Part shown: positions 1 to 10,584 of the stretch, one piece after another | How positions within the stretch are numbered: position 1 is the stretch's first letter | How the letters are laid out: each line of letters opens with the position of its first letter | DNA from: Amaurobius ferox | Lineage: Eukaryota > Arthropoda > Arachnida > Araneae > Amaurobiidae | NCBI GenBank assembly: GCA_951213105.1 | Contig: OX578147.1 | Coordinates: 125,519,642-125,583,641 of the forward strand | DNA length: 64,000 nucleotides | Direction: 5' to 3' | Made by a program: the position numbers and the translations under genes | The notes under the pieces: model-generated | Told to the model about the DNA's origin: nothing | What the model saw: the letters and a program-made list of their open reading frames with translations, nothing else | The model's database searches: none

Positions 1-454
1 TCCGTCCGAAACAATACACATTTGAATTCCAGGAAGAATATTACCGTGCATTTTGATAAGTATTGAAAGTATCACCTCGTTAAATTCCCTGATTATACAA
101 CTATTTGACAAGTATGTATGGCCTTCTGTATACACATTTATTTCGTTCCTGTTGTCTATTCTAACTCATTAAGAATAGACAATAATCTACAACTTTGTAA
201 ATAGATTTGCGGTTTATCTCGGTTTGTAATATGGACTTTTTTATGCGCAATTTGCAGATGAGGTGGGGCTAGCATTACTTCTAGGTATTTGGTTAATTTT
301 TTCGCATAAAGATCGTGATTATCTATACTAGTGAAACCTACGGGCATTCTACATGCAAGTAATTAAAAAACCCAGTTTATTGATGGAATATATAGTGTAA
401 TACAAGGCAACACTCAATCTCTGCCTACGTAGACGAAATAAGAAAGAAGGTATC
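1..454. other. AT-rich intergenic sequence, no gene seen
   Basis: No coding or RNA gene is recognised. The only structure is a small perfect hairpin at 152-182, with arms TTGTCTATTCT and AGAATAGACAA around a 9-base loop. Confidence 0.5.
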
Positions 455-697
455 ATGGAGGTAAAAATAACGTTTGAGACAATCATTCAGATGGCATTGT
501 GATAAAATAAGTAGCCTTGCATTGTATGCATTTCTATGGCGAAAGGCCTAAAATATTTATTTAAACTGTCCATTTTGTAAACATAAATTATTAGAGCAAT
601 GCAAAGTAGAACTAAAACGATAAATAGTATTCCTACGTATTCAAAAATATTTTACCTTTTAATTTATTTTTATCTCCCTATATTCTGTACTCTATCG
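455..697. repeat. Low-copy repeat, copy A, left half
   Basis: This aligns with about 42935-43150, sharing stretches such as CGTTTGAG and ACGATAAA.AATATTC. It continues at 3397-3640 after interruption by a hAT element. The paralogue at 42.9 kb lacks the hAT and shows the pre-insertion state. It has no coding content. Confidence 0.7.
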
Positions 698-1109
698 CAG
701 CGGTTCCGAACTTTTTTAGTTGTGCGGACTATCAATTTTGTAAAAAAAACTTTTGAGGCCCACTAACTACTAAATATACAAGTAAAAATATATAATGACA
801 AATAGACACCTATGACGAATATATAAATATATATATATATATATATAATGTGCACATATGTCAGTAATAATAAAAGATACTGTACAAGAAGAGTAAAAAA
901 ATAATTTTTTTTATAAAGAAAATAACTTTGTTGTATTCACTTAGCTGTCACAACTGTAAGAAAACTCAAAAACAAGTGATCAAAGTTAAAAAAACTTTAT
1001 GGGATTTTTGACACTGTTTGTCCTCCACGAGAGAGTCAATATCTGGATTGAAACTGAATAGTTTTAGCCTCAAATCACTTTCAACATTCAATTTATTCCT
1101 ATATTTATT

Positions 1110-2065
1110 TTAAAAAAAAAAAACTAAAGTTGAAAAGACTAATTCACATAGATAGGCTGTCGAAAAGCCAATCAGTGCAATTTTGGCAATAGCTGGATAG
1201 TCTTGCCGAACATTTATCCAGAACGGGACCAATGGTGTTGTTTTAAAAAGCGATTTTAGAACCTGGTCACATGATAGTTCAATTAGCGAGTCTTCTTCAC
1301 TTGAAGATAATTTCAATTTTTTAGGTAATTTTCTTCAAAGGGGTTTCTGATTCATTGGATCTTATCTTCAATTTTAGGGAAGAAATTCCTAAGAAATATG
1401 AAAAGGCTTAATTACTGCTCCAGTTAGTAGATTTCTCATTCATATGAATGAATAATACTTGTATTAAAATGCATAATCACAGTATATAGATATTAGTACA
1501 AAAATAGTAGTACAAAAATATTAGTATAAAATTAAGAAAAATAAATAATTTTAAATTACCTGAGGTTTGAGGCCAAAAATTCGAGATGTTCTTTTATGGT
1601 TGTAGCTGTTGTTTCATCAATTTTTCGTTGGTTTCAAGAAACTCATGTAGGACTGGAAATGCGTCGAAGGAAACTTGTTCCACTTTTCGAACTCATCGTT
1701 GAAGTTTCATTATCATCGCTTCTACTTTGTCTTTCACAAAAATCTTATGACCGTCATTGTCCTGCAGAGTTAAGTTAAGAACGTTGAGGGGACCGAAAAT
1801 ATCCGCCAAATATGCCAACCGTTTCAACCAGTTTTCATCGGTCACACAGTCTAAGTAGGAACTTGCAAGTTTTCTATCATAATCTTCGTCCCTAAGAAAA
1901 ACCGCGAGTTCGTCGCGGAGTTTGAACAATCTTGTCAACACTTTACCTCGATAGCCACCGAACTTCGCAGTGAAGTAGAAGGTGTTTGTGGTCACTGCCC
2001 ATTTCATCACACAAAACACTAAACAGTCTGGAGTTTTTGTAGAAAGTAGTAGAGAGGGAACGTAC
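1110..2065 (-). pseudogene. hAT transposase C-terminal half (ZBED5/FAM200-like), broken
   Basis: Read right to left on the minus strand, one frame gives residues ending [13 protein letters not shown] (about 2065-1943). A second frame continues [18 protein letters not shown] through LAYLADIFGPLN to about 1693. A third piece (1316-1110) has PLVPFWINVRQDYP and TAYLCELVFS, the hAT C-terminal dimerisation region. Spacing and order match ZBED5-type transposases, which cut and paste hAT DNA through an RNase-H-like fold. The RWLSR/GKVL junction is a frameshift, and the segment between the second and third pieces is non-coding. The N-terminal half (BED finger and first catalytic region) is missing, replaced by LINE sequence. 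Confidence 0.8.
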
Positions 2066-2183
2066 ATTAAAAAAAAAAAAGGAAAACGGTTCGTCGATAA
2101 ATCGCGAACTCCCAAATGCTAGGGAGGGCCACGGAGTTAACAAGAGTTCATAATAAAAGGGGGAGAGCAGATATAAAACAATG

Positions 2184-3125
2184 CTAGACGACCCGCCTCC
2201 GCTTAGGAAGCCGAAGAAAAGCATCCATTGTGCGGCGCCCCACCAACGCCCAGGGGCGCTTTCGCGCCTTAGAGTGTGTCGGGTTATACCGTGGGATACT
2301 GTCTAGCGCGGAATTATTTACTCTACTGAGATCTCTGAAAAAATTTTGAGAGAGCTTTTGAATGTAGTCTAAAAATGGCCTAATATTGAGGTTTCTGTGC
2401 AGAACTTCAAGCGGGACGTAGGTTGGAAACCTAATAAACATACGAAGTGCTTTATTTTGAATAACTTGAAGCTTCCGTAGGTGAATCTCAGCTGCGGTTC
2501 CCCAGACCGGAGATCCGTACGTCATAATTGGACGTTTGCAGGACTTGTACAGCAATAACTTATGTCTCGTTGACAGGCGGCTGTTTCCAGCCAAAAGGGG
2601 GCGAAGCTGGACCAGTGCAGACTTCACTTTCTGACAGATGTTAGAAATGTGAAGTTTCCACATGAGATTGGAATCCAAGTACACACCAAGGTACTTGTAG
2701 TTAGTTTGCCAGGGAATCGGTTCATCGTTCAGAGTTAAGTTAGTGGAGGGGGTTCGGCGAGGGGATGGGTAACTGACGGCGGCACTCTTGCTGACATTCA
2801 CTTTGATTCTCCAGTTAGTCTACCATTGCGTCAACGTGTTGAGGTAAGATTGAAGAGTTTCGTGGACGACATGTGTATGCTTGTGTTGTGCAATCAGGGC
2901 TGTGTCGTCGGCGTACAGGCCTAAGGTGACACCGGGGAAACGTGGAAGGTCATTAATGTACAGGTTAAACAATTTGGGGCCGACAAGGGAACCTTGAAGG
3001 ACCCCACTGAGTATATTCCTGGGGGAGGAGAGAGAGGAGGAAACTCTTACCGCGAAGTACGCCCCGTTAGGTAAGAGTGAAGAATTTTAATGAGATGAGC
3101 AGGAAAATGTAGAGCGGACGTTGTT
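2184..3125 (-). pseudogene. Jockey-superfamily LINE reverse transcriptase fragment, nested in hAT-A
   Basis: The minus strand reads LHSYLTG, then after a frameshift near 3055 VLQGSLVGPKLFNLYINDLP and GLYADDTALI (the YADD catalytic box, about 2905-2920). After one in-frame stop near 2820 it continues to KYLGVYLDSNLMWKLH, LYKSCKRPIMTYGSPVWG and a C-terminus rich in K and R. These are RT motifs B to E plus thumb of a Jockey-type LINE. The endonuclease and RT motif A are absent, so this is a 5'-truncated copy. It lies inside the hAT and is only distantly related to the two Jockey families at 7.5-17 kb. Confidence 0.8.
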
Positions 3126-3396
3126 GGTTGCGGGGTGCATACGGAGAGCGTTGACCTTCACGATTGACGAATGGAAACCCCTGAACAACAGCCAGCGCGT
3201 CTTCCTTATTGGTCCACGGGCCACGGAGAGCTTTTGAGTGACGTCACATCTCACTAACTAGTGAATCCTCCCGAAAAACTGGTATTAGACCCCAAGATTT
3301 ATTTTGGCTTTCGACCAGCGTTCACGGCCCAGTACCACGCTGCTCGCGGCCCACTTGTGGGCCGCGGTCCATGGGTTGGGAACCGCTGCTCTATCG

Positions 3397-3640
3397 TATA
3401 ATTATGAATAAATGCTGGTTAAATGTACTCATAATTGGGGAACCTCTAAATTAAAAATAATCAAAATAACATATAATAGATACTATGCCTTTCGGCTGTG
3501 TAAAGTAATAGCTGCTACTTTACTAACACTAGCGACACCTAGATATAATTCTCAAAGCATTATGGCATTTTCAAGCGTTTCATCCATGGGAGTTTTAACT
3601 CCTTCTTTCTAATTCCATAGGACATATAATATACATTGTT
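3397..3640. repeat. Low-copy repeat, copy A, right half
   Basis: This continues the repeat interrupted at 697. Stretches such as TAGCTGCTACTTTACTAACA and AGCGTTTCATCCAT are matched, nearly or exactly, at about 43158-43350, and CCTTCTTTCTAA.TCCAT near 3600 is matched at about 43595. Confidence 0.7.
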
Positions 3641-3800
3641 GTAAATAAATTAAAAATGTTTTCAATATCCGGTTTCGTTTTCATTATCCCATGTCATACA
3701 CAACGTAAAAGCTCCAGAAGTCTCCATTGTTGTAAATAAGTTAAAAATGAGTCCAATCTCCAGCTTTGTTTTCAGTATCTGAAGTCATACGTAGAACTCT
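3634..3800. repeat. Two-copy tandem repeat, period 91 bp
   Basis: Both copies start CATTGTTGTAAATAA (3634 and 3725) and end near ATGTCATAC / AAGTCATAC, with moderate divergence between them. Confidence 0.7.
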
Positions 3801-3960
3801 AGTAGGTAAAGGGTCTGTGAGGGTTTCAACTTATGAGAGAAATAAATCTGATGACATTCATTTGGGTTTAGAGGCTTTCCATCCTAGTCCATGATATTAG
3901 TGAAGTGCACTTTTTTAAGTTTTTAAAAGCACAGTTAACTAACTGCACTTTATATGTCGT

Positions 3961-4822
3961 GGTACACTAGCATCTCAATCCTGCGGTCATTCCCAATGGG
4001 AAACAAAATCCGGCGCAATGCGCATGCTCACGGACTTCCTCTCCAGTGCTTCAATATTTCGTCAAGGGGTGATATAAATAGTGAGCAGAAGCTGAGGATA
4101 CAATGTTACGATCGAAATCGCAGCTGACAGTCTGACATGCTTCCCAATTACAGTTTTACGATTAAAATCGTAAAAATGCGATCCAAAATGTACAACATTG
4201 TATCCCAATGAGAATATTTACGAATATGTACAGTGTTGCCTTGGATTTTAATGTTCGTTCTGAGATTTTACGATTTTTAGGCATTGTCAATTTGTAATGT
4301 AATGGTTGAATGGTAAATAGAACGAAGAACTGCACTCTATTTTTTAAATTCCAATCCGATTTTAAATGTATGGTAAAGGCAAGTTTTATTTTAAATAATA
4401 TAATATTTTATGATTTCGTAATTTATACACTTGAAAATTACATTCGTAATTTTACACACAAGCGGAAAAAAGGTATTTTCTTATCGATACCTATGTACAG
4501 TTATTCAATTGCAAGTTTACTTTAATTTTTGTGTCTCTGTGGATTAAGCATGAATTTTAAGAGAGGGGGGCGATTTGCATGAACATATTCTTTGCGAGTT
4601 AATAGCGTTGTGTAAACAAACCTCTGTGTGCTGTAATACATAATGATACGCTACTGGGGGAGGAATACCTCCAGGCGTGGATATCGCCCCCCCCCCGACA
4701 TTTTGAGTGTCGCATTTAACACTATGCATGCGCATTGCGCCAGATTTTGTTTCCCATTGGGAATGACCAAGGTTACTATATGGGAAATGACCGCAGGATT
4801 GAGATGCTAGTGCCAAGGTACC
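3961..4822. repeat. Inverted-repeat (foldback-like) element, ~860 bp
   Basis: The left arm (3961-4027) includes CATCTCAATCCTGCGGTCAT, CCCAATGGGAAACAAAATC and GCGCAATGCGCATGC. The right arm (about 4726-4822) carries their reverse complements, with a 15-20-bp insertion in the middle where the GGTCATTCCCA/GGAAATGACC block is duplicated. The centre holds a C10 run at 4687-4696 and no believable gene. It is probably a non-autonomous DNA element; no target duplication was identified. Confidence 0.65.
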
Positions 4823-4829
4823 TTTAACC

Positions 4830-5302
4830 ACAGAATACTATATTCAGAAGGTTCACTCCCATAGGAACCTATGGCAACATCGTTAACATAGGATTTCGCA
4901 TAGACACTAGCGTTCGATGAGCCAACCATCCTCGACTGCTAGATTTGGCGACTATCGCTCAATTGGCGATTTTATGCTAATGCGGCAAAAAAAAATAAAA
5001 ATAAAATAAACTGTACTTCTATAATTTTTTAAACTATAAACATGATCAGCATTTAAAAATACTTTTATCTGTAATATGTTTAACTTTAAATAAATAAACA
5101 CAGATATATATTTAATTCATGCAATCATAAACTAAATAAAAAAATTGACGCATTGCATCACTGTAAATCATTATACACCAAAAATTACAGGCTAACATAC
5201 CCAAAAGACTAAAATATTATATAATATTTTCAGCCTAAAAAGTATACTAGCGTGTAGATAGTTAAATTGCTTAGTTCTTAATTTATTCTGGGATGCTGTT
5301 AT

Positions 5303-5335
<33 letters not shown>

Positions 5336-5945
5336 ATTATTAAATCCAAAGTTAGAATGTATGTAGTAACTCATAACACACTATTCCAAAATTTTCTACA
5401 AATACAAAGAAATTAAGACAAAAAGAGGAAATAATAAAGCATAATGCAAGTCATAAGGACAAAGACAATCAACAAATTTCAAAAATGAGGAATGCAAATA
5501 AGAAAACAAAAAAATCAAGCAAAAAAGCTTGCACATGGAGGAGATTTAGGCTTACGAAAAGTTCATTTCGAAAAAATTCTCATCGGGTCCATATATCTTT
5601 TCGAAATGAACACAAAAATGCTTGTTTCTGAAACACAAGATAGATTTTATCTATAAACTTGTGTTATATGGACGACAAGCATAAAGATTGGAACAATAAA
5701 GGAAACATAAATACCTCTTCAGCGCAACCATGACGCAAAATATGACTGGATCATCGTTGCCATATGCCAAAATGAAAAGATGTGATTTGCTGTTGCCAAA
5801 GAGAGTAATAAAAACAGTGCTGCGCAAAAGCAATAAAATGAGTTATTCAACTGTTAAAGCTTCGAGATAAAAAGATGAAAATATAATTGCAGGAGAATGA
5901 AGAAGTACGGCTAAAATAAGATAATAAGGGGAGAATATGAGAATT
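4830..5945. other. Intergenic, AT-rich, no gene seen
   Basis: A (TA)n microsatellite lies at about 5303-5328. The remainder is A/T-rich and carries no recognisable coding or RNA feature. Confidence 0.5.
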
Positions 5946-6899
5946 TTAGGCTAATCGAAACTTATTAACTATACTATTGAGTAAATATGCAGGATATTGA
6001 TACATTTTACTGGTAATTTTGAGGTTATTAATGTGCAAAGCATGAAATTTTTTATCTGATAATCTATAAATTCTAAAAAGTTGATTAAGTATAATATTTC
6101 TAAACAATTGAATCGAGTTGCAGGAATTAAAAGGTAATAATTTATTAATATTAAATTTAAAAAAATCTTTTTTATCATATAATTTAGTAACTATCCCATG
6201 AGCAGGTTCTATAATTAGATTTAAATCCAAATAATAAACATTATTACTAATAGAAGTTTCATTAGGTATTAATTCCAAATTATCCGGATAGAAATCTATA
6301 TCTATGACATAGTTATCAGTAAATACAAGACAAATCAGATCATCTACATATCTATAAATTTTATAATCAGTTGAAGTAAAGAATTTTTCATAATGATATA
6401 GGTATAAATTAGCTAACATACTGCTACTACAGCCACCTTGTGGAACACCTGAGACTTGTAAGTATAATTTATTACCTTGAAAGATATAATTATTGAAAAG
6501 AACAAAATGGAGAAGCTTAGGAAAATTGGTAAATTTTGTAAGATTAGAATGTTTAGTAATATAAGCATTATATAAAGCTAAAATGACATCATATAGATCA
6601 GTGATCTTAATATTATTAAATAGATCTTTAAAATCAAAAGTTTGAAATCCTATTATTTTACCATGCGTTTTTAATTTATTTTTTAATTCCTTACTGTTAT
6701 TTAGAATAATGTAGCTATCACCAGAATCTCGTAAATTGCTATTTAGTACATTTAAATAATTTAGTAATAATTTACTAGCAGTAGTAGAGTATGAATTATG
6801 ACCACTAGTAACAGTTCTAAATTTAATAGGATTTTTATGAAATTTAGGTATAAGCACAATATATGGAAATGTCAAAAAATATATATTTTTTAAATACAC
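5946..6899 (-). pseudogene. Divergent reverse transcriptase (Penelope-like type), 5'-truncated
   Basis: A 317-codon open frame covers most of an RT domain. It contains PKFHKNPIKFRTVTSGHNS near the start, QTFDFKDLFNNI (RT motif A, D in DFKDL), SGVPQGGCSSSMLANLYLYH (motif B) and YRYVDDLICLV (motif C, YVDD). The PK.HK.P.KFR.V...NS start and YxDD box resemble Penelope-like and related RTs rather than Jockey. The expected N-terminal region is absent: homology with the second copy (52.9-54.7 kb) stops at about 6900. No endonuclease domain follows the RT. Codon use is extremely A/T-rich. The frame is intact, but the gene is incomplete and probably dead. Class assignment is tentative. Confidence 0.65.
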
Positions 6900-6904
6900 T
6901 ATAC

Positions 6905-7549
6905 TAAACTATATCCTTATACTAAATAACAAATTTACATAAATGCATTATCAAAGGTGTCGAACTCAATCGTTAATTAGAAGGGGGGGGGGATTATTTT
7001 CCACATTACGTCAGTTAGTAAAAAGCATGTAAAATATATACACATCCAATATTATATTCAACTTTCTCTAGAAAAAGCTATCCAAATATCAATTTTTACA
7101 CATTTTATATAAATGCGGAAAAGGTTTTTTAACTAATAATGCCATTGCTTCTTAGAATTTATAATCTAGGCGGCAGTGATAATACTGCACCAATTTCTTA
7201 TGATGAACACGTGCATAGGATGAAATATGGGATAGATAACACATAATTTTTTATTTAAATAAAAATAAATTACATACCTTTTAAACGTAATTCCTTTTCT
7301 TTTTGTAATCCATAAAATAGCAGCGAAAGTAACATGCGATGTGCATGCGATGATAGAACAAAGCAACAAAGTTCTAAGTTCCAAGTGTTTCGTTCAGTGC
7401 CAATAGGGTTATATTAGCAAAACGTCTTTGCGAAAACCGTCACAGACCATCGCCAAGCCTGCCAACCTTGATATTTTGGTTAGCGGTTGAGGGCGCTGAG
7501 GTCGAGTGAAATATCTGTATATGTTAATCTATGCCTTTAATGGGGTATT
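6905..7549. other. Intergenic, no gene seen
   Basis: A G10 homopolymer lies at 6983-6992. Nothing else is recognised. Confidence 0.45.
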
Positions 7550-7565
7550 ACTCAATTCTTGATAT

Positions 7566-7894
7566 AGCCAGGGATGTTGGTTACGTGCTGGAGTGCCTAG
7601 CCCGAAGGCTTTTACCTCCGGTCTGTGGATAAAGTATTAACACATGTCATCATTTGAGCGAAATTGATCTGATTCATACAATAAAGGACACAAAGTCCAG
7701 CCTTCCTTATTGGAAGGAGAGTGAAAACTAAGGTGCAGCGGTGCTGCCATCTAGAGGCAAGTTGGGATACAACTTGCAGCATTGGTTACAAGCTGAGGGG
7801 GGAGGAGTTTGCGAGATAGATGCTAAAAGAATGTAAGAGGTTAAAGAGTTGCACAATAAGCAGACTGGGAATGCTAGAAAAATTAAAACGATGC
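7566..7894 (-). other. 3' UTR of Jockey-a with terminal hairpin
   Basis: About 330 bp, nearly identical to 41897-42225. Near the end the sense strand has GGAGGTAAA followed by AGCC-TTCG-GGCT, a 4-bp stem with a UUCG-type loop (plus strand 7599-7610). In this lineage the 3' end is where the element RT would prime, so the hairpin is a candidate RT recognition site. No poly-A tail is present. Confidence 0.7.
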
Positions 7895-10584
7895 TTAGGG
7901 AGGTTCATACAAGACTGCACGGGGACGCTTTTTATTCGCCCGCGGGTCATAGTCCTGGAGATTAAACAGAGATTCATTCGGTATTTTTGGTATGTCTCTA
8001 AAGAATTTTGTAGTTTGTTTTTTAATAGCCTGTTTAATAGTTTTTACTTTAAAGTCTTTGTGAATTATATCATTACGTAAGTAACGAGGGGCTTTCCTGA
8101 TGATTCGGAGTATCCTGTTCTGTTCCACTTGAAGTTTTTGAATATTCGATTTACATGCATACCCCCAAATCGGGCATGCATATAAGAGAATTGGCTGCAT
8201 AATGCTCTTGTATAAGAGAATCTTATTCCTAATATCGAGGTCTTTTGAAAATAAAAGATGATTTAGTGCTCCTACGAGCTTTTTAGTTTTTTTGACAATG
8301 TACTCAAAGTGCGTACGCCAAGTAAGCCGGCTATCCAAATGGACACCGAGGTACTTGGCAGTACGCGAAAAAGGGATAGGCTGATTTTTGAACATTAAGG
8401 GGGGGGGGATACGGGCTCCAGAGAGAAAGACTGCCTGCGATTTGGATGCGTTTATCTTGATTTTCCAATTATCGTAATATTTTATAAGTATGCTGATATG
8501 ATTCTGTAACTGGGTGTGGAGATAATTAATATTTTTGTTGGAGGATATAATACACGTGTCGTCTGCATATAAGCAAAGGGTGGTGTGAGGGGCGCGGGGG
8601 ATATCATTTACATACAGATTAAAAAGAAGGGGCCCTAGAATGGATCCTTGCGGAACGCCTGCGTTGATGGTTTTAATTTCGGAGAGGGTATTTAGAGTTC
8701 GCACATGGAACTTTCTTTTTAGTAGATACGAATTTATAATTTGGATGAAGGGGGGGGGGGGGAAGTTAAGTTTAATTAATTTGTAGATTATTCCAGGGGT
8801 CCACGTCTTGTCGAACGCCTTTTCGACGTCCAGCAGAAGGGCACCTACGTGATTTTTATTTTTAATGGCATTAGCAGTGAATTCAACTACTCTGAGAAGC
8901 TGATGGGTGGTGGAGTGCATGGGTCTGAATCCAAATTGCTCTGGGATAATGATATCTTTTTCATTTATAAATTTATAAAGCCTGTTCTGAATGATTCTTT
9001 CTGTGATTTTACTCAGGGATGGGAGGAGGGAAATGGGACGGTATGACACAGGGTTAGAGGGGTCAGCTCCGGGCTTTAAACAGGGGATTACGACAGCAGT
9101 TTTCCAGCAAGCCGGAAAGTGGCAGAATTTAAGAATTGAGTTGATCATTAAAACTATGTAAAAGATAATGTTAAGTGGTAGGGCCTTAAGGGCTCTATTA
9201 GAGATTTTGTCTATTCCAGGGGATTTTTTGTTCTTCAATTTATGAATGATTTCAGTTACTTCTTCAACAGAGGTGGGAGGGACCAGAGGAGGGGGGGGGG
9301 ACAAGAGAAAACTGTTAACTGTAGACTGCACATGAGTATGAAAAGCGTTGTTCGGGATATCAATCGCAAATTGCTTCTCGTAGCAATTTGCGATAGCATT
9401 TGCTTTGTCCCGTTCTGAAAAAGCGGTACCAGTGGACGAGAGGAGGGGGGGGGGAGCTGCGAATAGGGTTTCTTAATTCTTTTAATCTCTTTCCAGATGC
9501 TATTGTCAGAAGGGGAGAGGGACTCAATATAATTTTTCCAATTATTTTGGTTGTGCTTTTGAATGGCAATTCTAATATTTTTATTTACGGAGTTAAGGTG
9601 GGTTTTAGTGCGGGGGTCTCTAGTTACTTGCCAGAGGCGGCGAACAAAATTTCTATACACAATCTGAGTTTGGATGTTATGCGGAAGGGAGTTGTAGCGG
9701 GGGGGGGGGGGGGGACGAGAGGAGGAAGCTTTAGACAGGGAGTTTTGAATTTCGAGGGTGATTTTTTGGGCAGCTTTATCAATGTCAGCAGGGCAGTTAA
9801 TATTAGGGATGAGCAGGGTGGTGTTTCTAAGGTTTGATTTGAAATTATTCCAATCGACACAGGAAGGGAGGCTGGAGACAGGGAGAAGGGAGTTTAGCTG
9901 AAGGGTGAGGAGGATGGGGAGGTGGTCAGAGCTAAATTCATTAAGAGTTTCAATTGTATAAGGAAGATGGATATTTTTAAGAAGGCCGAGGTCTATGGTG
10001 GAGGGGTAAGGGGAATGCGAGTAGTGGGTGGGCAGGGCAGGGACTGCAAGATGAATTCCAGTAGCAGAGATGAATTTTTGCAGAGCAGTACCGTAGGTGT
10101 TTCTTCTGCGGCAATTCCAGAGGGGGCTATGTGCATTATAATCACCCAACAGGATGGCACGGTGATTGATATTACTGATACTTTGCAGGTCAGGGGTAAT
10201 GTCTATTCTGCTGGCAGGTTTTATGTAGATGGACCCAATAATGATGGGCGGGTGGTTCGGTAGGGAGAGCTGAATCATTTTATTTTCAATTACAGTAGTA
10301 TTGACCGGATTTAATTCATGGTGAGGGATGTTATGCTTAATGTAGACAGAAACTCCGCCTGCATGGGAGGGTTGATTATTAGATGGGTTATTTCTCAGAG
10401 CCGTATAATTATAGTAATTTGCAATTTTGAGGGGGCGGGGACGGAGGCCAGGTCTAACTTCTTGAATAAGTATTATATCAATGCTATTATTCTGTACAAA
10501 GGAACGCAGTTCAGTGATTTTGCCGCGGAGCCCATTGGCGTTCCACGACAATATGTTTAGGTGACTGAAGGTTTTACTCGCCAT
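7895..10584 (-). pseudogene. Jockey-a ORF2: AP endonuclease + reverse transcriptase, one frameshift
   Basis: The ATG is at 10584, starting MASKTFSH. The endonuclease shows SWNANGLRGK, LIQEVRPG, GDYNAHSPLW and SDHLPI. The RT shows YRPISLLPSLSKITERII, QFGFRPMHSTTHQLL, LLLDVEKAFDKTW (motif A), AGVPQGSILGPLLFNLYVND (motif B), CLYADDTCII (motif C) and AKYLGVHLDSRLTW. It ends at 7895 in YDPRANKKRPRA. No RNase H domain is present, consistent with Jockey. The frame is continuous except at the G10 run 9445-9454 (C10 in sense, against C8 in copy 2), where the reading frame changes. The protein would nick target DNA and prime reverse transcription of its own RNA. Confidence 0.9.

Larger units (their letters stand above)
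698..3388 (-). mobile_element. hAT DNA transposon (hAT-A), degenerate, with 8-bp target duplication
   Basis: The element is bounded by terminal inverted repeats CAGCGGTTCCGAAC at 698 and the complement of CAGCGGTTCCCAAC ending at 3388. It is flanked by a perfect 8-bp duplication CTCTATCG at 690-697 and 3389-3396. CAG-starting TIRs and 8-bp duplications are hallmarks of hAT. Inside are broken transposase pieces of the ZBED5/FAM200-like type and a nested LINE reverse-transcriptase fragment (about 2100-3125). A perfect 9-bp-stem hairpin (GCGGCCCAC/GTGGGCCGC, 3346-3365) lies just inside the right end. It cannot make a functional transposase. Confidence 0.9.

Noticed and set aside
4310..4525. 71-codon open frame inside the inverted-repeat element
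   Set aside because: Low-complexity F/I/K-rich translation of A/T-rich DNA with no motif.
9291..9454. Programmed ribosomal frameshifting at C-runs
   Set aside because: The break points differ between the two copies and run lengths vary, which fits slippage errors better than a fixed recoding site.
9400..10560. Open frames on the plus strand opposite Jockey-a ORF2 (for example 9400-9837, 9922-10263, 10318-10560)
   Set aside because: They are antisense shadows of conserved endonuclease coding. The same frames recur opposite copy 2 simply because the DNA is nearly identical, and G-runs give glycine stretches without domain content.
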